From Arion vulgaris (taxonomy: Eukaryota > Mollusca > Gastropoda > Stylommatophora > Arionidae), in NCBI GenBank assembly GCA_020796225.1, contig CM036764.1:23244233-23308232 (forward strand): a stretch of DNA of 64,000 nucleotides. Direction: 5' to 3'. The position numbers and the translations under genes are program-made. Positions 9,659 through 20,178 of this stretch are shown in pieces (the stretch's first letter is position 1; every line of letters starts with the position of its first letter). The notes under the pieces are model-generated. The model did no database searches, was not told the origin of the DNA, and saw only the letters and a list, made by a program, of their open reading frames with translations.

Positions 9659-9915
9659 CGCCTGTGTGTTGCCGGTACAAGGAGCAAAGAATAGTAACAC
9701 TGTGACTTACAAGGCATGTCATAAGAGAAGACTGAGGAAGGGCCTAGGGAAGCTACACTAGTAAATAAAAAGTGTTGCAGAAATCAGATGTGCTGGCCTA
9801 CTTGTAGGTGTATAATTGGCACAAAGTACAATCGCTCTTAGGCACGGATCACAAATAAATCACAAAGAGTGGTTTAACAAGTGGTCGATATGAAGCGTTC
9901 GAAGAAGAAGATATT
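9659..9915 (+). mobile_element. SINE-A, sense
   Basis: Complete-looking copy with AAAGAATAGTAACACTGTGA, GGCCTACTTGTAGGTG, TACAATCGCTCTTAGGC, AACAAGTGGTCGATATG and a (GAA)n tail. AATAAAAA occurs at 9651-9658 and 9916-9923 as a short target duplication. Confidence 0.8.
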
Positions 9916-9954
9916 AATAAAAATAATAGACGTAAACTTAATCATAACTATTTT

Positions 9955-10030
9955 TTTGTTTATTGTCTATTCCCAGGTGGAAGATGTAGTTGGCTGTCCA
10001 CTCTTGCCGTTAAGCGTAGGGATGGGAGCT
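9955..10030 (+). repeat. short dispersed repeat (pair with 13162)
   Basis: GATGTAGTTGGCTGTCCACT and the flanking TGTCTATTCCCAGGTGG recur reverse-complemented at 13162-13240. Family unknown; probably a LINE 3' scrap. Confidence 0.5.
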
Positions 10031-10089
10031 TTAATTTGTTTTCTAGGGCCAGATGAGTTACCCGTGTTGTGTTGTATCCGTGTTTATGT

Positions 10090-10700
10090 AGTGTGGTCTT
10101 GATATTGTCTTCCATCTTTTTCTTGGTCTTCCCTTAGCTCTAATTCTCGATCTCTTTTATTGTATGCTGTTATTGGTGGTTGGTTGTATTTCATTCTCAT
10201 TAAATATCCAAACCACTGCATTTGTTGTCTTTCTATATATTCGTGCATGAGTTATGCTCACTCTGCTTCTGATGTCCTCATTTCGTAGTCTGTCTTTCCT
10301 GGTGACTCCACTGCCTTCCTCAAGCATTTCATTTCACATGTGGTGAGCTTTCTGTGATGTGTTGCTGTAAGAGACCAAGTTTGGCACTGGTAACAAAGTG
10401 TTGATAGGAAAATACTTTTTATCATCTGTCTTTTCACTTCCATCTTGATCTTTGGGTGTTGTAGTAATGGTGCCAGCTGGTAGGTTACTGCATTTGCTTT
10501 TTGACACCTTGTCATTATTTCTCTATCTAGTTTTCCGTCCTCTGTAAAAATACTGCCTAAATATTTGAATTCGGAAACTTGCTTTACTCTGGTGTTATCT
10601 ATTTGTATGTTTGCTTGGCTTGGTGTTCTGCTGATTTTCATAGTCTCGGTCTTTTGTTTGTTGATTTTCATGTTGTACTTTCTACATGCTATTAGCTATA
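10090..10700 (-). mobile_element. LINE-C, antisense
   Basis: The 137-codon minus frame begins MKINKQKTETMKISR and continues VSEFKYLGSIFTEDGKLDRE, LLQHPKIKMEVKRQMIKSIF and MKCLRKAVESPGKTD. That is the segment from just after the RT domain towards the C-terminus. Downstream on the minus strand, in other frames, comes a Q-W-F-G-Y-L-M-R-M block. A dead fragment. Confidence 0.75.
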
Positions 10701-11096
10701 TCATAACTAAACGTTTAATATTTTTTTTTATATTGTTCTTATGAAAAAACTGAACTGCACTGTTATTCAAAAATGCTTTCTCTTCCTGAAATTCTGATGA
10801 GTGTTGAAGCTAGTGGAGTAAAATGGGCGCAGTGATATATCCCCATGGCGCCTGGGGATGCTGCGTTGGACAGCTTTTCTTTGTATGCTAGTATTAGAAT
10901 TCATAAGATGTATGTTGCAAAACATATAACTTCCTGCAGCCTTTCCAGGATATGAAGTATCTGTCTTTTTACATTTCTAACCCAAGTGTACAGGAAGTAG
11001 GAGACCAATTCCTTTCCTCGTGTGTGGGACATTGAGTGTGGGATTGAAACCACAACCCTCTTATGTCCAAGGTAAGTGAAAGCTTATGCATTACAC

Positions 11097-11335
11097 CTTC
11101 TTCTTCTAACGCTCCATATCGACCCCTTGTTAACCACTCTGTGTGATCTGTATGTGATCTGAGCCTGAGAGCGATTGTACATTGTGCCAGTAGTGCCCCT
11201 ACAAGTAGGCCAGCACATCCGATTTTTACTACGCTTTTATTTACTAGGAGGCTTCCTAGGCCCCAACCTCAGTCGCCTCTTACGACATACCTTGTAGGTC
11301 ACAATGGTACTATTCCTTGCTTCCTTGCGGGCCCT
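11097..11335 (-). mobile_element. SINE-A, antisense
   Basis: Starts with the TTCTTCTTC tail complement, then CTTGTTAACCACTCTG, GCCTGAGAGCGATTGTAC, GCCTCTTACGACATACCTTG and the head GCTTCCTTGCGGGCCC. Full length by comparison with 9659-9915. Confidence 0.8.
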
Positions 11336-11412
11336 TGATAAAGGGCTTTTGTCGCTTATATAGCTGTACATTGTTTTTGTACTTTGTTTTTAAAAGTTTC
11401 GCCATTTATAAC
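11336..11412 (+). mobile_element. FB-D fragment
   Basis: TTGATAAAGGGCTTTTG, TACATTGTTTTTGTACTTTG and TTTCGCCAT are in the order seen in the better copy at 15975. It abuts the SINE-A head directly. Confidence 0.5.
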
Positions 11413-11619
11413 TAAGAAATCAAATAATAAATCATTTTTTTAAAACAAGAAAAGATCAAATTTAAAACAAATCAAAACAATTAAAAATTGTTGGACACTG
11501 AAAGGAAGAACATTGGACAACAAGACAGATACAAATGATATAGAGAAAGATATGGATGAATGACCTGGTATCTTGAAAAATAACTGAGGAAATATTGAAC
11601 ATAAGAAATACTACAATTT

Positions 11620-12597
11620 TCTACCAACTCTGAGGAAGAAATGCAAACCTCTATGGTCTGTGATATGTTTGGCCCTACCATTAACGTCAGGAAACTGAGG
11701 TAATGTTTGATCCGCACTCTAGATAGCAGTAGCATGACCCAGTCATCAATAATAAACACCAGCGCCTCCTGCAAATGAAAAACTCTATCTTGGCAGCATC
11801 CTACCCAGGGCAGCAAACATTGGCTCTGCGGTCAACAATAGATCCAAAGCAACTTTTGCGCTCGGAACACTGCATCACTGTGTGGAAGAAGAAGGTGGCG
11901 GGGGTATAAACATCACCACAAAGCTGAAAACTTACCGGGCCATAGTGCTCAGCAGCCAGTTGTACTCCAGTGAGACATGGACAGTGTATAGCAAACATGC
12001 ATGAAAACTAAACCTCTTCCACACAGGTTGTCTCCGCCAATTTGTCCTTATAAAATGGCAGGACAAAATCCCAGATACCAAAGTCCTCATAAGAACTGAT
12101 ATTTCATGGATCCACACTCTGTTGCAAAAAGCCAAGGTGAGACGAACCAGTCACATTGCGCGGAAGCTGGACAAACACATCCCAAAACAGCTGATATATA
12201 GCGAGCTAGATGTCAGCAAACATGGGTTGGTGAACAAAACAAACGAGTCTAGACCTAAAGTGTCACTAAAATGCTTCAATATAGACACCATGTGCTGAGA
12301 ATCCTTTGCGCAAGATCGCAAATTTGGCACTGCAACAACACAAGAGTAACTCGCTTAGCTGACAATCGGTGTATGGCTGAGGTACAGAGAAAATGAGCTG
12401 TGCGAAAAGGAAGAACACACAACACCCATATGTCCTACCCTGATTATGTATATTCTACTTGTGGTAGGAGATTGTGTTCCAGGATTGGGCTCTACAATCA
12501 CCTATGCACACACCTGAGAGGTGCAACAACACACGTCTGGGGCTGTTGTCATCATCGCTTGCAATGGATGGCTATTATTATTATTATTATTATTATC
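11620..12597 (+). mobile_element. LINE-Z 3' part with finger-encoding tail
   Basis: Frameshifted translation shows SEEEMQTSMVCDMFGPTINV just after the RT domain, then YSCETWTVYSKHARKLN, the CLRQFVLIKWQDKIPDTKVL block and SHIARKLDKHIPKQLIY. The terminus encodes CGRRLCSRIGLYNHLCTHLR, a decayed C2H2 finger. The 3' end is followed by (TTA)n at 12571-12596. At least six copies of this family lie in the window. Confidence 0.75.
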
Positions 12598-13161
12598 AAC
12601 CTGTGGCAGCACAGAGCAAACGTTGGTCCATGTTTACCATGGTCAGACTTTGATTTAGCAAGGGTACCAGACCCAAGCAACAAAAATAAGGTGAATATTC
12701 AACATAATAAATATTGAACATGGTCATCATCATGTACAGGCAACCATGAATCTAAAATATATCTGCCCTAAATATAAGTTTTTGATGATGATATATTTCC
12801 ATGCCATGAAGTTAACCTGTATAGGATCTTCTCTATATATACGAGTTGTGTTTCACCTTAGGATCTCTCTGTGTCATACTCAGTCTTATCTTTCATTGAT
12901 TTTGGCAGCTGTCAAAAAGTGCTCCAACCTCCTCCTCTGAAAAGATGTCCCAAAAATTATGACTACTTTTCTTATGTCGATCAGGAGTTCCCATCAAGCA
13001 ATGGCTTCTTTAAAATATTTTAAAGCATGTAAAAAATCAAAATATAAAATTGTCTAACAATCTTGTTATATTTTAACCAGAACATGAGACAGTCTTACCA
13101 AATATTTTGGGACAACTGTTAAATGAGGACAATATAAGAAAGGATTAAATATAAAAGGTAA
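12598..13161. other. no gene seen
   Basis: No conserved coding block and no repeat matched within the window. Confidence 0.4.
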
Positions 13162-13240
13162 TAAAACATTCTATCCCTACGTTTAACGGCAGGAGTGGAC
13201 AGTCAACTACATCTTCCACCTGGGAATAGACAATAGACAA
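13162..13240 (-). repeat. short dispersed repeat (pair with 9955)
   Basis: Reverse complement of 9955-10030, including AGTGGACAGTCAACTACATC. It abuts the LINE-J 3' end. Confidence 0.5.
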
Positions 13241-13244
13241 TAAA

Positions 13245-13605
13245 ACATTCTTCTTTGCCATCGTTATTTTGATGATTATACCGTTGGACGCGTTCTTATG
13301 ATGAAGTTGTCTGTTGTTTAGAGCTCCTCACTGGTGCCATATAGTTTTAAATATAGGGCCATTAAGTGTTGTAGGGCCAGCATTCCTTTCTAGGGAGGAC
13401 ATACAGAGGACAGTCTTGCAGGACATATTCTGTGGTTTGATCAGTGGTGCCACAGGGACACAGATGGGAAGGAGACAATCATACCCTGTGTAAGAGTTTG
13501 TTCAGTCTGTTACGCTCTGTCCTGAGTTAGAAGATGATGGTCTGTCCTTGTCTGTCGAGTGTGTGGTAGTCATTGCTTGATAGTTTAGGTTCTTTTCTAA
13601 TGTGA
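13245..13605 (-). mobile_element. LINE-J 3' end, antisense
   Basis: Collinear with 51185-51540, sharing TTTTGATGATTATAC, GGTGCCATATAGTTTT, CAGCATTCCTTT and TTGCAGGACAT. The matching part at 51.2 kb continues into an RNase H domain, so this is the C-terminal and 3' untranslated part of a jockey/I-like LINE. Confidence 0.7.
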
Positions 13606-13709
13606 CTTACTTAAAAGTGCTCAAGAATACACTAATTGTGCTGAACAACAATAATAGTAAGGAAAACAATAAAAACACAATAACAAGCAGAATAAATACT
13701 ATGAAACTA

Positions 13710-13967
13710 CAGGGTGTTCAAGATAATTGCAGCCCCATTGACAATTCGAAACTTGCCAGGTACACATTGAGTTGTGTTTATTTACTATTTAAGCCGGTTC
13801 TGACTAGCTCGTCTTACGTCACATTTGTTCATCACCCCTTCCCGCGCTAAAATTACACACCGTCACACAACCTTGACCTATACTACGTCATAACTGAACC
13901 TTCTCATTTCCATACATATATGCCAGATTAGCTCCATTCACGGGCTGCTTTTAAGTTGAACACCCTG
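13710..13967. mobile_element. mariner-type MITE, 258 bp
   Basis: Terminal inverted repeats CAGGGTGTTCAA / TTGAACACCCTG, each flanked by TA (13708-13709, 13968-13969) as expected for the Tc1/mariner target duplication. The interior has no transposase and is richer in CpG (TACGTCATAAC, CCCGCGC) than its surroundings. Confidence 0.85.
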
Positions 13968-13969
13968 TA

Positions 13970-14314
13970 GTAGACTCACAGATAAAGTTGCAAAACATCA
14001 AATGGGTGAATTAAAAGACAAAGGTTCTGAACACTATGAAGAACATACTATATAAAGCTTAAAACGAAATTAAAAAAACATCAATTACCTGAGCACAATA
14101 TAAAAATAAGTGGGGGCACAATTATACCAAACGTAACATAAAATATGGAACAGTTTGATATGCGAACAAGTTTAAATACAATTGATGTTACTATCAAAAT
14201 GTCTTTATCGCAGACAGAAAACAACATTTGAAATAGTCAGTTAGTTTAAGAGTGCACATTGTACCGATATTTTGACAGATTTCATTATTTTATTTATTTA
14301 GACATCAATCAAAT
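13970..14314. other. no gene seen
   Basis: AT-rich, no recognisable coding block or repeat. Confidence 0.4.
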
Positions 14315-14400
14315 GTGGTGCTGGGGCCCATAGTAGAAGCATAGAATAGTACCACTGCGACCCACAAGGCATGTCGTAAGAGGCGACTGATGTAGGATCT
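14315..14400 (+). mobile_element. SINE-A 5' fragment
   Basis: Head only: GTGGTGCTGGGGCCC, AATAGTACCACTGCGACC, GCATGTCGTAAGAGGCGACT. It stops before the middle and the tail, so it is 3' truncated. Confidence 0.75.
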
Positions 14401-14849
14401 TGCATTTGTTACTAAATGTATTTTTTCTCATTCCGATTCTCTTAGATTTTTTTTTCTCATTTACAATAATCTGTTAACTACATTTCCAATGTAAGAAAAA
14501 CTCACAAAATAGTTTAGACTAGTCATCTATATCTACTGTGTGTATTTTTTAAAGTCCTTGATGCAGACCTTGCGCTTACAAAATAGTCTTGTTTTTTGTG
14601 CTCATATCAAACTGTTCCTTACTTATTTTCATATAATGAACATGGGCAGAAATAGTAATAGTGTGAGTCAAACAAGCCAGAAGTTCTAAAGCACAGCAAT
14701 TACCTGTGAATGGTATGCGGGTGTATCAAAGAGGACAAACAGTCCCAATATAAGTTCCTCATTGGCAAATAAATTAGATGTAAAAGTGCTGGTATCATCA
14801 ATGAAACTTATGCTCTGAAAATGCACAAAATGTATACAAAAATGTTGAC

Positions 14850-15112
14850 TTTACAAAAGAACATGAAAGCTATAGTGGTTTGGCCACTTAGTAAGAATGC
14901 GAACAGACAAAACTGCCTATGAAGCTTTCCACAACAGAACATCAGGAAGGAAGGCTAGAGGAAGACCGAGGAAAAGGTGGATAGATAATGTAGTTGAATT
15001 CTGCCAGGGGACTAAGAAAACCATCACAAAAGTCACCAGAGAAGCGCAAGACAAATACATAAAACCATGACACTGGGTTAACAACCCGGTAACAGTGTGC
15101 TAAAAAAAAGAA
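14850..15112 (+). mobile_element. LINE-B 3' end
   Basis: The + strand reads GHLVRMRTDKTAYEAF-like sequence, then GRKARGRPRKRWIDNVVEFC and a final KTITKVTREAQDKY before a tail of AAAAAAAAGAAGAA. This is the C-terminal block that appears antisense at the window start. Confidence 0.7.
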
Positions 15113-15414
15113 GAACACCAGCATACTGAAACTGATACATAAAATGGATACGGACAGTCAGTGTAGCACTGCAGCAGTTTGTCACATTCAGTTTCCTATG
15201 GAGAGTTAAATTTCTGGTACTATCAATTATCTAGTCTACCTAACTGAATACAGATTCATACAAATTTGGTATCAATGCCAGGGGTATTATAAGTGCTCTG
15301 CTGCTGATACATTCAGTTCGCTGAAATGGACTGAGACTTTATGGAAGTGCCCTTGGAACAAATTTTATAAATAACAAATTTGTGACAGAATAGACTTTTA
15401 TTTTAATTAATGTT

Positions 15415-15965
15415 TCAGTTTCAAATATCTTCATTGCACTTCGGACATGTCCATAGGTGCTCCGATCTCCTTCACAATATCTCCAACAGCGCACAGCGAC
15501 TAACCATACAAGTTTGATGTTGATTGATGAACCTACTCATACATCATACAGTTTGGTGTTGTGATGCTCTTTTCTAGCCCGTCCAATCTTCAATCCAAGT
15601 TCCTGAAATCTACCTGTTGATGTGAATTGGTTTAGATGAAAGTCTTCTTTGCGACTACACTCTATGAGGGCAATCAGAATGTCAGATTTAACTACTGGCT
15701 AATCCCCCAATATGGTGCAGAGTCAGCCAGCCAGCCTGTCTGCTCTCTCATTGACATCAACACCCAAATGGCCCGGAACAAAAATGAATACACTCGTAAT
15801 TCTGTTAATTGTTGATCCCTGTAGGGATTAAGCCCATTGTATGCATACTGAACCAGCTTCAACCATTCTGCATCATACTCAATGAATCACTCAGTATGCA
15901 CGCATGAGTATAGTTCTGTGACTCAAGCCAGGGTAGGACCTTAGTCACCGCCACTGCATTTTTTC
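15415..15965 (-). mobile_element. LINE-R (RNase H), antisense
   Basis: Minus-strand translation in pieces shows AVTKVLPWLESQNYTHACIL then SDSLSM, the second half of an RNase H domain with the Ser-Asp-Ser motif. It then reaches the family's 3' end, whose complement contains CGGACATGTCCATAGGTGCTC. Many stops and shifts. Confidence 0.65.
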
Positions 15966-15974
15966 CCTTCTGGT

Positions 15975-16115
15975 ATATTATTTGCTTGATAAAGGTCTAT
16001 TGGTCGAAATGTTGCATGAAATGCTGTGTATTGTTATTGTTTTGTACATTGTAAAATACAGTACTTTGTTTTACGTGTTTCGCCATTGCTACATAGTTTT
16101 ACTGCAGTCTTTTCT
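15975..16115 (+). mobile_element. FB-D copy
   Basis: TTGCTTGATAAAGGTCTATTGGTCGAAATG, here split by a mutated GAAAT, is followed by TATTGTTATTGTTTTG, AGTACTTTGTTTTACG, TGTTTCGCCAT and GTTTTACTGCAGTCT. All blocks are in the same order as in the element at 593, read in reverse. Confidence 0.7.
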
Positions 16116-16164
16116 TATATCGATAATAAACGTGTATCAACATTAACAGTAAATAAAATCAACT

Positions 16165-16335
16165 CTATCTAGCCTACCTTACAATCTGTCAGCCACTTTT
16201 TAACTTCCTTGCTAAACATTATGATATCATCAGCAAGGTAGCAATATCATCAGCAAGGTAGCGATATCATCAGCAAAGTAGCAATATCACACAGAACATG
16301 TTAGCAATCTCCACGTTTCTAATGTTGAACTGAAA
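16165..16335 (-). mobile_element. LINE RT fragment with repeated catalytic codons
   Basis: The minus strand reads LADDIIMFSKEVKKWLTD, the RT motif around the catalytic aspartates. A 19-20-bp unit containing ATATCATCAGCAAGGTAGC is repeated about three times at 16217-16291, so the Ala-Asp-Asp codons have been tandemly duplicated after the element died. Confidence 0.65.
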
Positions 16336-16424
16336 ATATATAAAAGAAATAATGAAATTATTCTGTGGATAATTAAGTAAAAGTTGTTGTGTATTAAACC
16401 AGCCTCATTGCACTTCTGACAAAC

Positions 16425-17320
16425 CTATATGTGTTCAGTTTTCTATGGCTGAGATTGAAGGACATGCATACTGATGTTTCTCATGCCTTACTGGCAAAAG
16501 ACAGCCAGCTCCAGTACCAGTCAGCTCCTGGAAAATTATATTCCGAACCAAATATTACAACAAGCAGCAAGAAACTGAAAGTAGTGGACAGATTTACTTA
16601 TCTTGGAAGCACACTGTCCCAAAATGTCACCATAGATGATGAAATAAATACCAGAATCTCTAAAGCTAGCAGCACTTTTGGCAGACTACATAAAAATGTA
16701 TGGCACAGATGTGGTATTGGCCAAGCCACAAAACTGAACGTATATTGATCTATCATGCTCCCAGTCCTTCTTCATGTGTGCAAAACTTGGACTGTATATC
16801 AGCGACAGGGAAGGAAGCTAAACCACTTTCACACAGTCTGCCTCAGAAAAATAATGAACATCAAATGGCAGGATATGATCCCAGATACAGAGGTCCTAAA
16901 AGAGCTGCTCTTCCCAGCATCTTTACAATCTTGATGCAGTCCCAGACACTCACAAGGTGGTCAGAAAAAGCAATTCAAAGACACACTCAAGAACTCGATG
17001 AAATCCTTTGGCATAGATGTCAACAACTGGGAGAATTTTGCTCAAGACAGACCAGCCAGGCTCACACTTTTTCGACACGGTTCTTCGGCCTGCGAGGCAG
17101 GTAGAACAGTACGGATGAAACAAACACGTCAAAATAGAAAGGCAGTAAAATTCCCCACAAGTGCAAGTATACCTTGCCCACACTGTACAAGAACATTTCA
17201 TGCCCGCATCGAGCTCACTAGTCATCTACGCACACACAGACAAACATAACACAACTACATTCCCTTGGATAAAAATTGAGTGGACATCATCACCGTGATG
17301 GATGAGCATCATTATCAGTA
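16425..17320 (+). mobile_element. LINE-Z 3' part with intact C2H2 finger frame
   Basis: The first open frame gives KLKVVDRFTYLGSTLSQNVT and DDEINTRISKASSTFGRLHK. A frameshifted middle follows, then 16998-17249 gives NNWENFAQDRPARLTLFRHG and finally CPHCTRTFHARIELTSHLRT with H following. The latter is a complete Cx2C...Hx3H finger at the C-terminus. It is the clearest example of the family's finger; the RT domain is missing. Confidence 0.8.
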
Positions 17321-19114
17321 AAAGACACTCCCTACTCTGCCAATCAAGTGCCCAGTCCCACTTGTGCAAAGTATGATTTCAAATCTTTTCAATCTCAAAA
17401 TAGATGCTTCATTAATTACTTGTGTTTTCGTCCAACAGGTGGGTTGCTAAGCACCAGTTAAGCATAATCCTGGATATCTTGAGTAATAACTGGTTGACAA
17501 GATTAGCATCTAGGTCAAGAGATATAATATATGTGATGCTTATCTTAAACACACTGAGAGCACACGCTAGTGACCATCTATTCTGTTTAATCCTTCTGGC
17601 AAAGGGACAGATCATGCATTCAGATCTGTAATCTGTGGCAAGGGTCTATGATCATAATAATCATATACATCTACATCAGAGTGCTTTTTACTTCTTTCTT
17701 TTAGTGTAGACTCTTGAATAACCATATTACAAAACTGCTACTAACTAAGAACTATCAAGGGATTCATATAATGCAAACTTAGAACAGAAATCAGTGATAA
17801 ACATATGTAATCAACATCATAGCATAGAAACGCGTAACGTCAACAACGACCGTAGTTGTTCGCCAACGCTGGCGATAGGTTGACAGCTGTGGAGGTCTTT
17901 ACGCCAATGATAATGAAAAATAGAAATACAAATTTATGACAATTGACATTTACCTTCTATATTACTTCTCGTTCTCTGGGAAACAACAACAATCACTGAG
18001 TCATGGAATTTAAACTGTCCTCGGTCTCAGTTTGTTGAAGCTAACATAACAACACTCAGCAACATGAGCATATAAATAAAATGATAAATCAATACATGAT
18101 GTTAATGAATGATGTAATTATGATTACCGCACATGACATATATAGTCATACCTCATAGCAATAAACTGAATAATTATTCATTCAATCATGAATCATTGAT
18201 TCAGTGTTACTCATACTGTTACTGTTAGTGTTGTTAGTACTTTTTAGTAACTAAGACTAAACTTAGTTTGCCGCTGCGGTAAACTTAGTAGACTACACTC
18301 TTGACTAGTCTTATTCTTAGCTACACCATCGCATAAAATGGAGAGTGCCTCTAATGTTATTATTTACATTCACAGACCATTGATTTTTTTTTAATATCTC
18401 ATTAAGATGTACTTTCTGTAATCGATTTAATGATATGTGATTGGTTATGGTATTGGTTATCGGTTATGTGCTACGAGTTATGCGAGTTTCGTTTACACAG
18501 CCATAAAACGGTCTGCTACCTGTTCCTTCTTTTTTACGCCATTGCACTGCAGTATAAATAAATAGGACTAAGTCCTAATGTAATCGAACATGTGTGTTGA
18601 ATCTTTAACCTATATATAATTAATCGTGTATCTAGTCCGTCTTATTGAATTACTGATTTTTTATATTTTAATATTTACCACCCGCCCCAAAAAAAGGTAC
18701 ACCGTACACGACTTTGCAATTATTATTTTGTTATACTCGATCAAATATGGCTGCGACCTTGCAGCGTGTTTATGATATTTAATGACGTTCTCTGCAACTT
18801 GTTAATTTCTCAATTTGTAGACAGTAAAGTAGTCTGCTTTTTTAAACTGAAGTTTACTAATGTCAATGTATTTCAGACTGCAACTCTGAATGCATCCTTT
18901 GTGTTAATTATTAGTAGTAAACTAGTATAAAGTTAAACTAGTAGTGTAGTGAACACTGAACAGTACTGAGTAGTGTACCACTGTTATGATTGCAAGACGT
19001 AATTGATACACTATGACTATTTATAAATTATTCACTAGTATACTAGTTTACTACTAGTAATTACTAATTTTATATATTTACTCTTTTTTTTGTTATTAAT
19101 ACTATACATAAAAC
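17321..19114. other. about 1.8 kb without recognisable gene or repeat
   Basis: AT-rich sequence upstream of MRPL10. Short palindromic runs of ACTAGT/TACTAGT occur at 18905-18945 and 19035-19065. Small open frames at 17412-17631 overlap on both strands and have no motif. Distal regulatory sequence cannot be excluded. Confidence 0.4.
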
Positions 19115-19116
19115 TA

Positions 19117-19860
19117 TAGTTCGTTCCAAAATTTGTAATCACACCAAGGTTTAATTTGTATGAAATCTACCTGATGATGGTCAGATGGATAAAAGTAATT
19201 TTTTGCATGCAGTCTTACTCTTATGTCTCTTATGACTTATAATATATACCTCACGACCTTACGAATTCATGTTTAACTAATTCAACAGTAATTGGTAGGT
19301 AGCAAAGTTAGTTGATGCAAAAAAAAACGTTTTTTCAATTTTTGTTATATAACTTTGCATAAACACAACAAAATGATAACCAAAGTTTAGAATTTACATT
19401 AATACACAAAATGGTGGCGAATGTTTGCAAAGGCGTATCCCTATTACATATTATAAAAGAAAGGTGACATAGTGAACAAATGATACCTTCCACTTCTATA
19501 AATGGAAGTAAATGTTTGCTACATACGCCAATGACAATCGGTAGGAAACATTGAACATTGTGAACTGATTAATTCCATGGATTCCCGATTTTGACTTGCA
19601 CTGAATTGCATGTGGAACACGGAAATGCTTAGTTATAGACAAACTTGACAATCGTACTGTAAAATTTCGACAAGTTTACCAAGTCAACATCGCTGTAAAA
19701 ACATATAATAAAATCTTACAGAACTAAAGGTTTGGGTGGGCAAAAATACTTTTGGAAGGTCGTCACTGTTACCTATATAAAAATGTAAAAACAAGAATTT
19801 ATGTCAAGTGGATGATTTTGTATTGTCGGTAAAGATGATCACAAATTTTGGAACGAACTA
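19117..19860. mobile_element. 744-bp MITE directly upstream of MRPL10
   Basis: Imperfect terminal inverted repeats of about 27 bp, 26 matching, at 19115-19141 and 19836-19862; they begin TAGTTCGTTCCAAAATTTGT. TA flanks both ends, suggesting a Tc1/mariner-type target. The interior is AT-rich with no transposase frame. Its right end lies 106 bp before the MRPL10 start codon, so it must border or contribute to that promoter. Confidence 0.8.
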
Positions 19861-19862
19861 TA

Positions 19863-19968
19863 ATAGTGAATGTTTGTTTTTGAATTTGTGTTTGTTTATC
19901 AAAACAAATACTGTCGCTTATTTTAGAACCAGTTGGAGTGGAGTGTCATTCGTAGCGGAACGTAAACG
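19863..19968 (+). promoter_or_regulatory. candidate MRPL10 promoter and 5' UTR
   Basis: Only 106 bp separate the MITE from the ATG. There is no TATA box. The start context is TAAACGATGG, with G at +4. GGAGTGGAGTGTCATTCGTAGCGGAACG is the only non-AT-rich part and may hold the core promoter or 5' UTR. The start site cannot be read from sequence alone. Confidence 0.4.
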
Positions 19969-20178
19969 ATGGCAACAACATGCAGACTGGTCTTGCGTCA
20001 TTTTACAACTTCCAGTCGAATGTATGCTAATGTTAATATACAGAAGCCTAAAATTCCAGGAACAGAGAGAAGAATATTAGATGCAGTTACAGTTCCCGTG
20101 TTACCACCAGACCCTCGACCTCTACCGCAACAATGTTATGATCAAATGCAGGCCAAGATTCAGGCTAAAACATCAGAG
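19969..20178 (+). CDS. MRPL10: MRPL10 exon 1 (residues 1-70)
   Basis: ATG to ...AAAACATCAGAG, then donor GTGCTT; phase 0. It encodes the presequence and the Pro-rich segment VPVLPPDPRPLPQQ. The open frame runs on into the intron, which is why unspliced translation looks longer. Confidence 0.88.

Noticed and set aside
16998..17249. zinc-finger transcription factor
   Set aside because: The single C2H2 finger sits at the end of a LINE-Z protein and recurs in other copies of the family.
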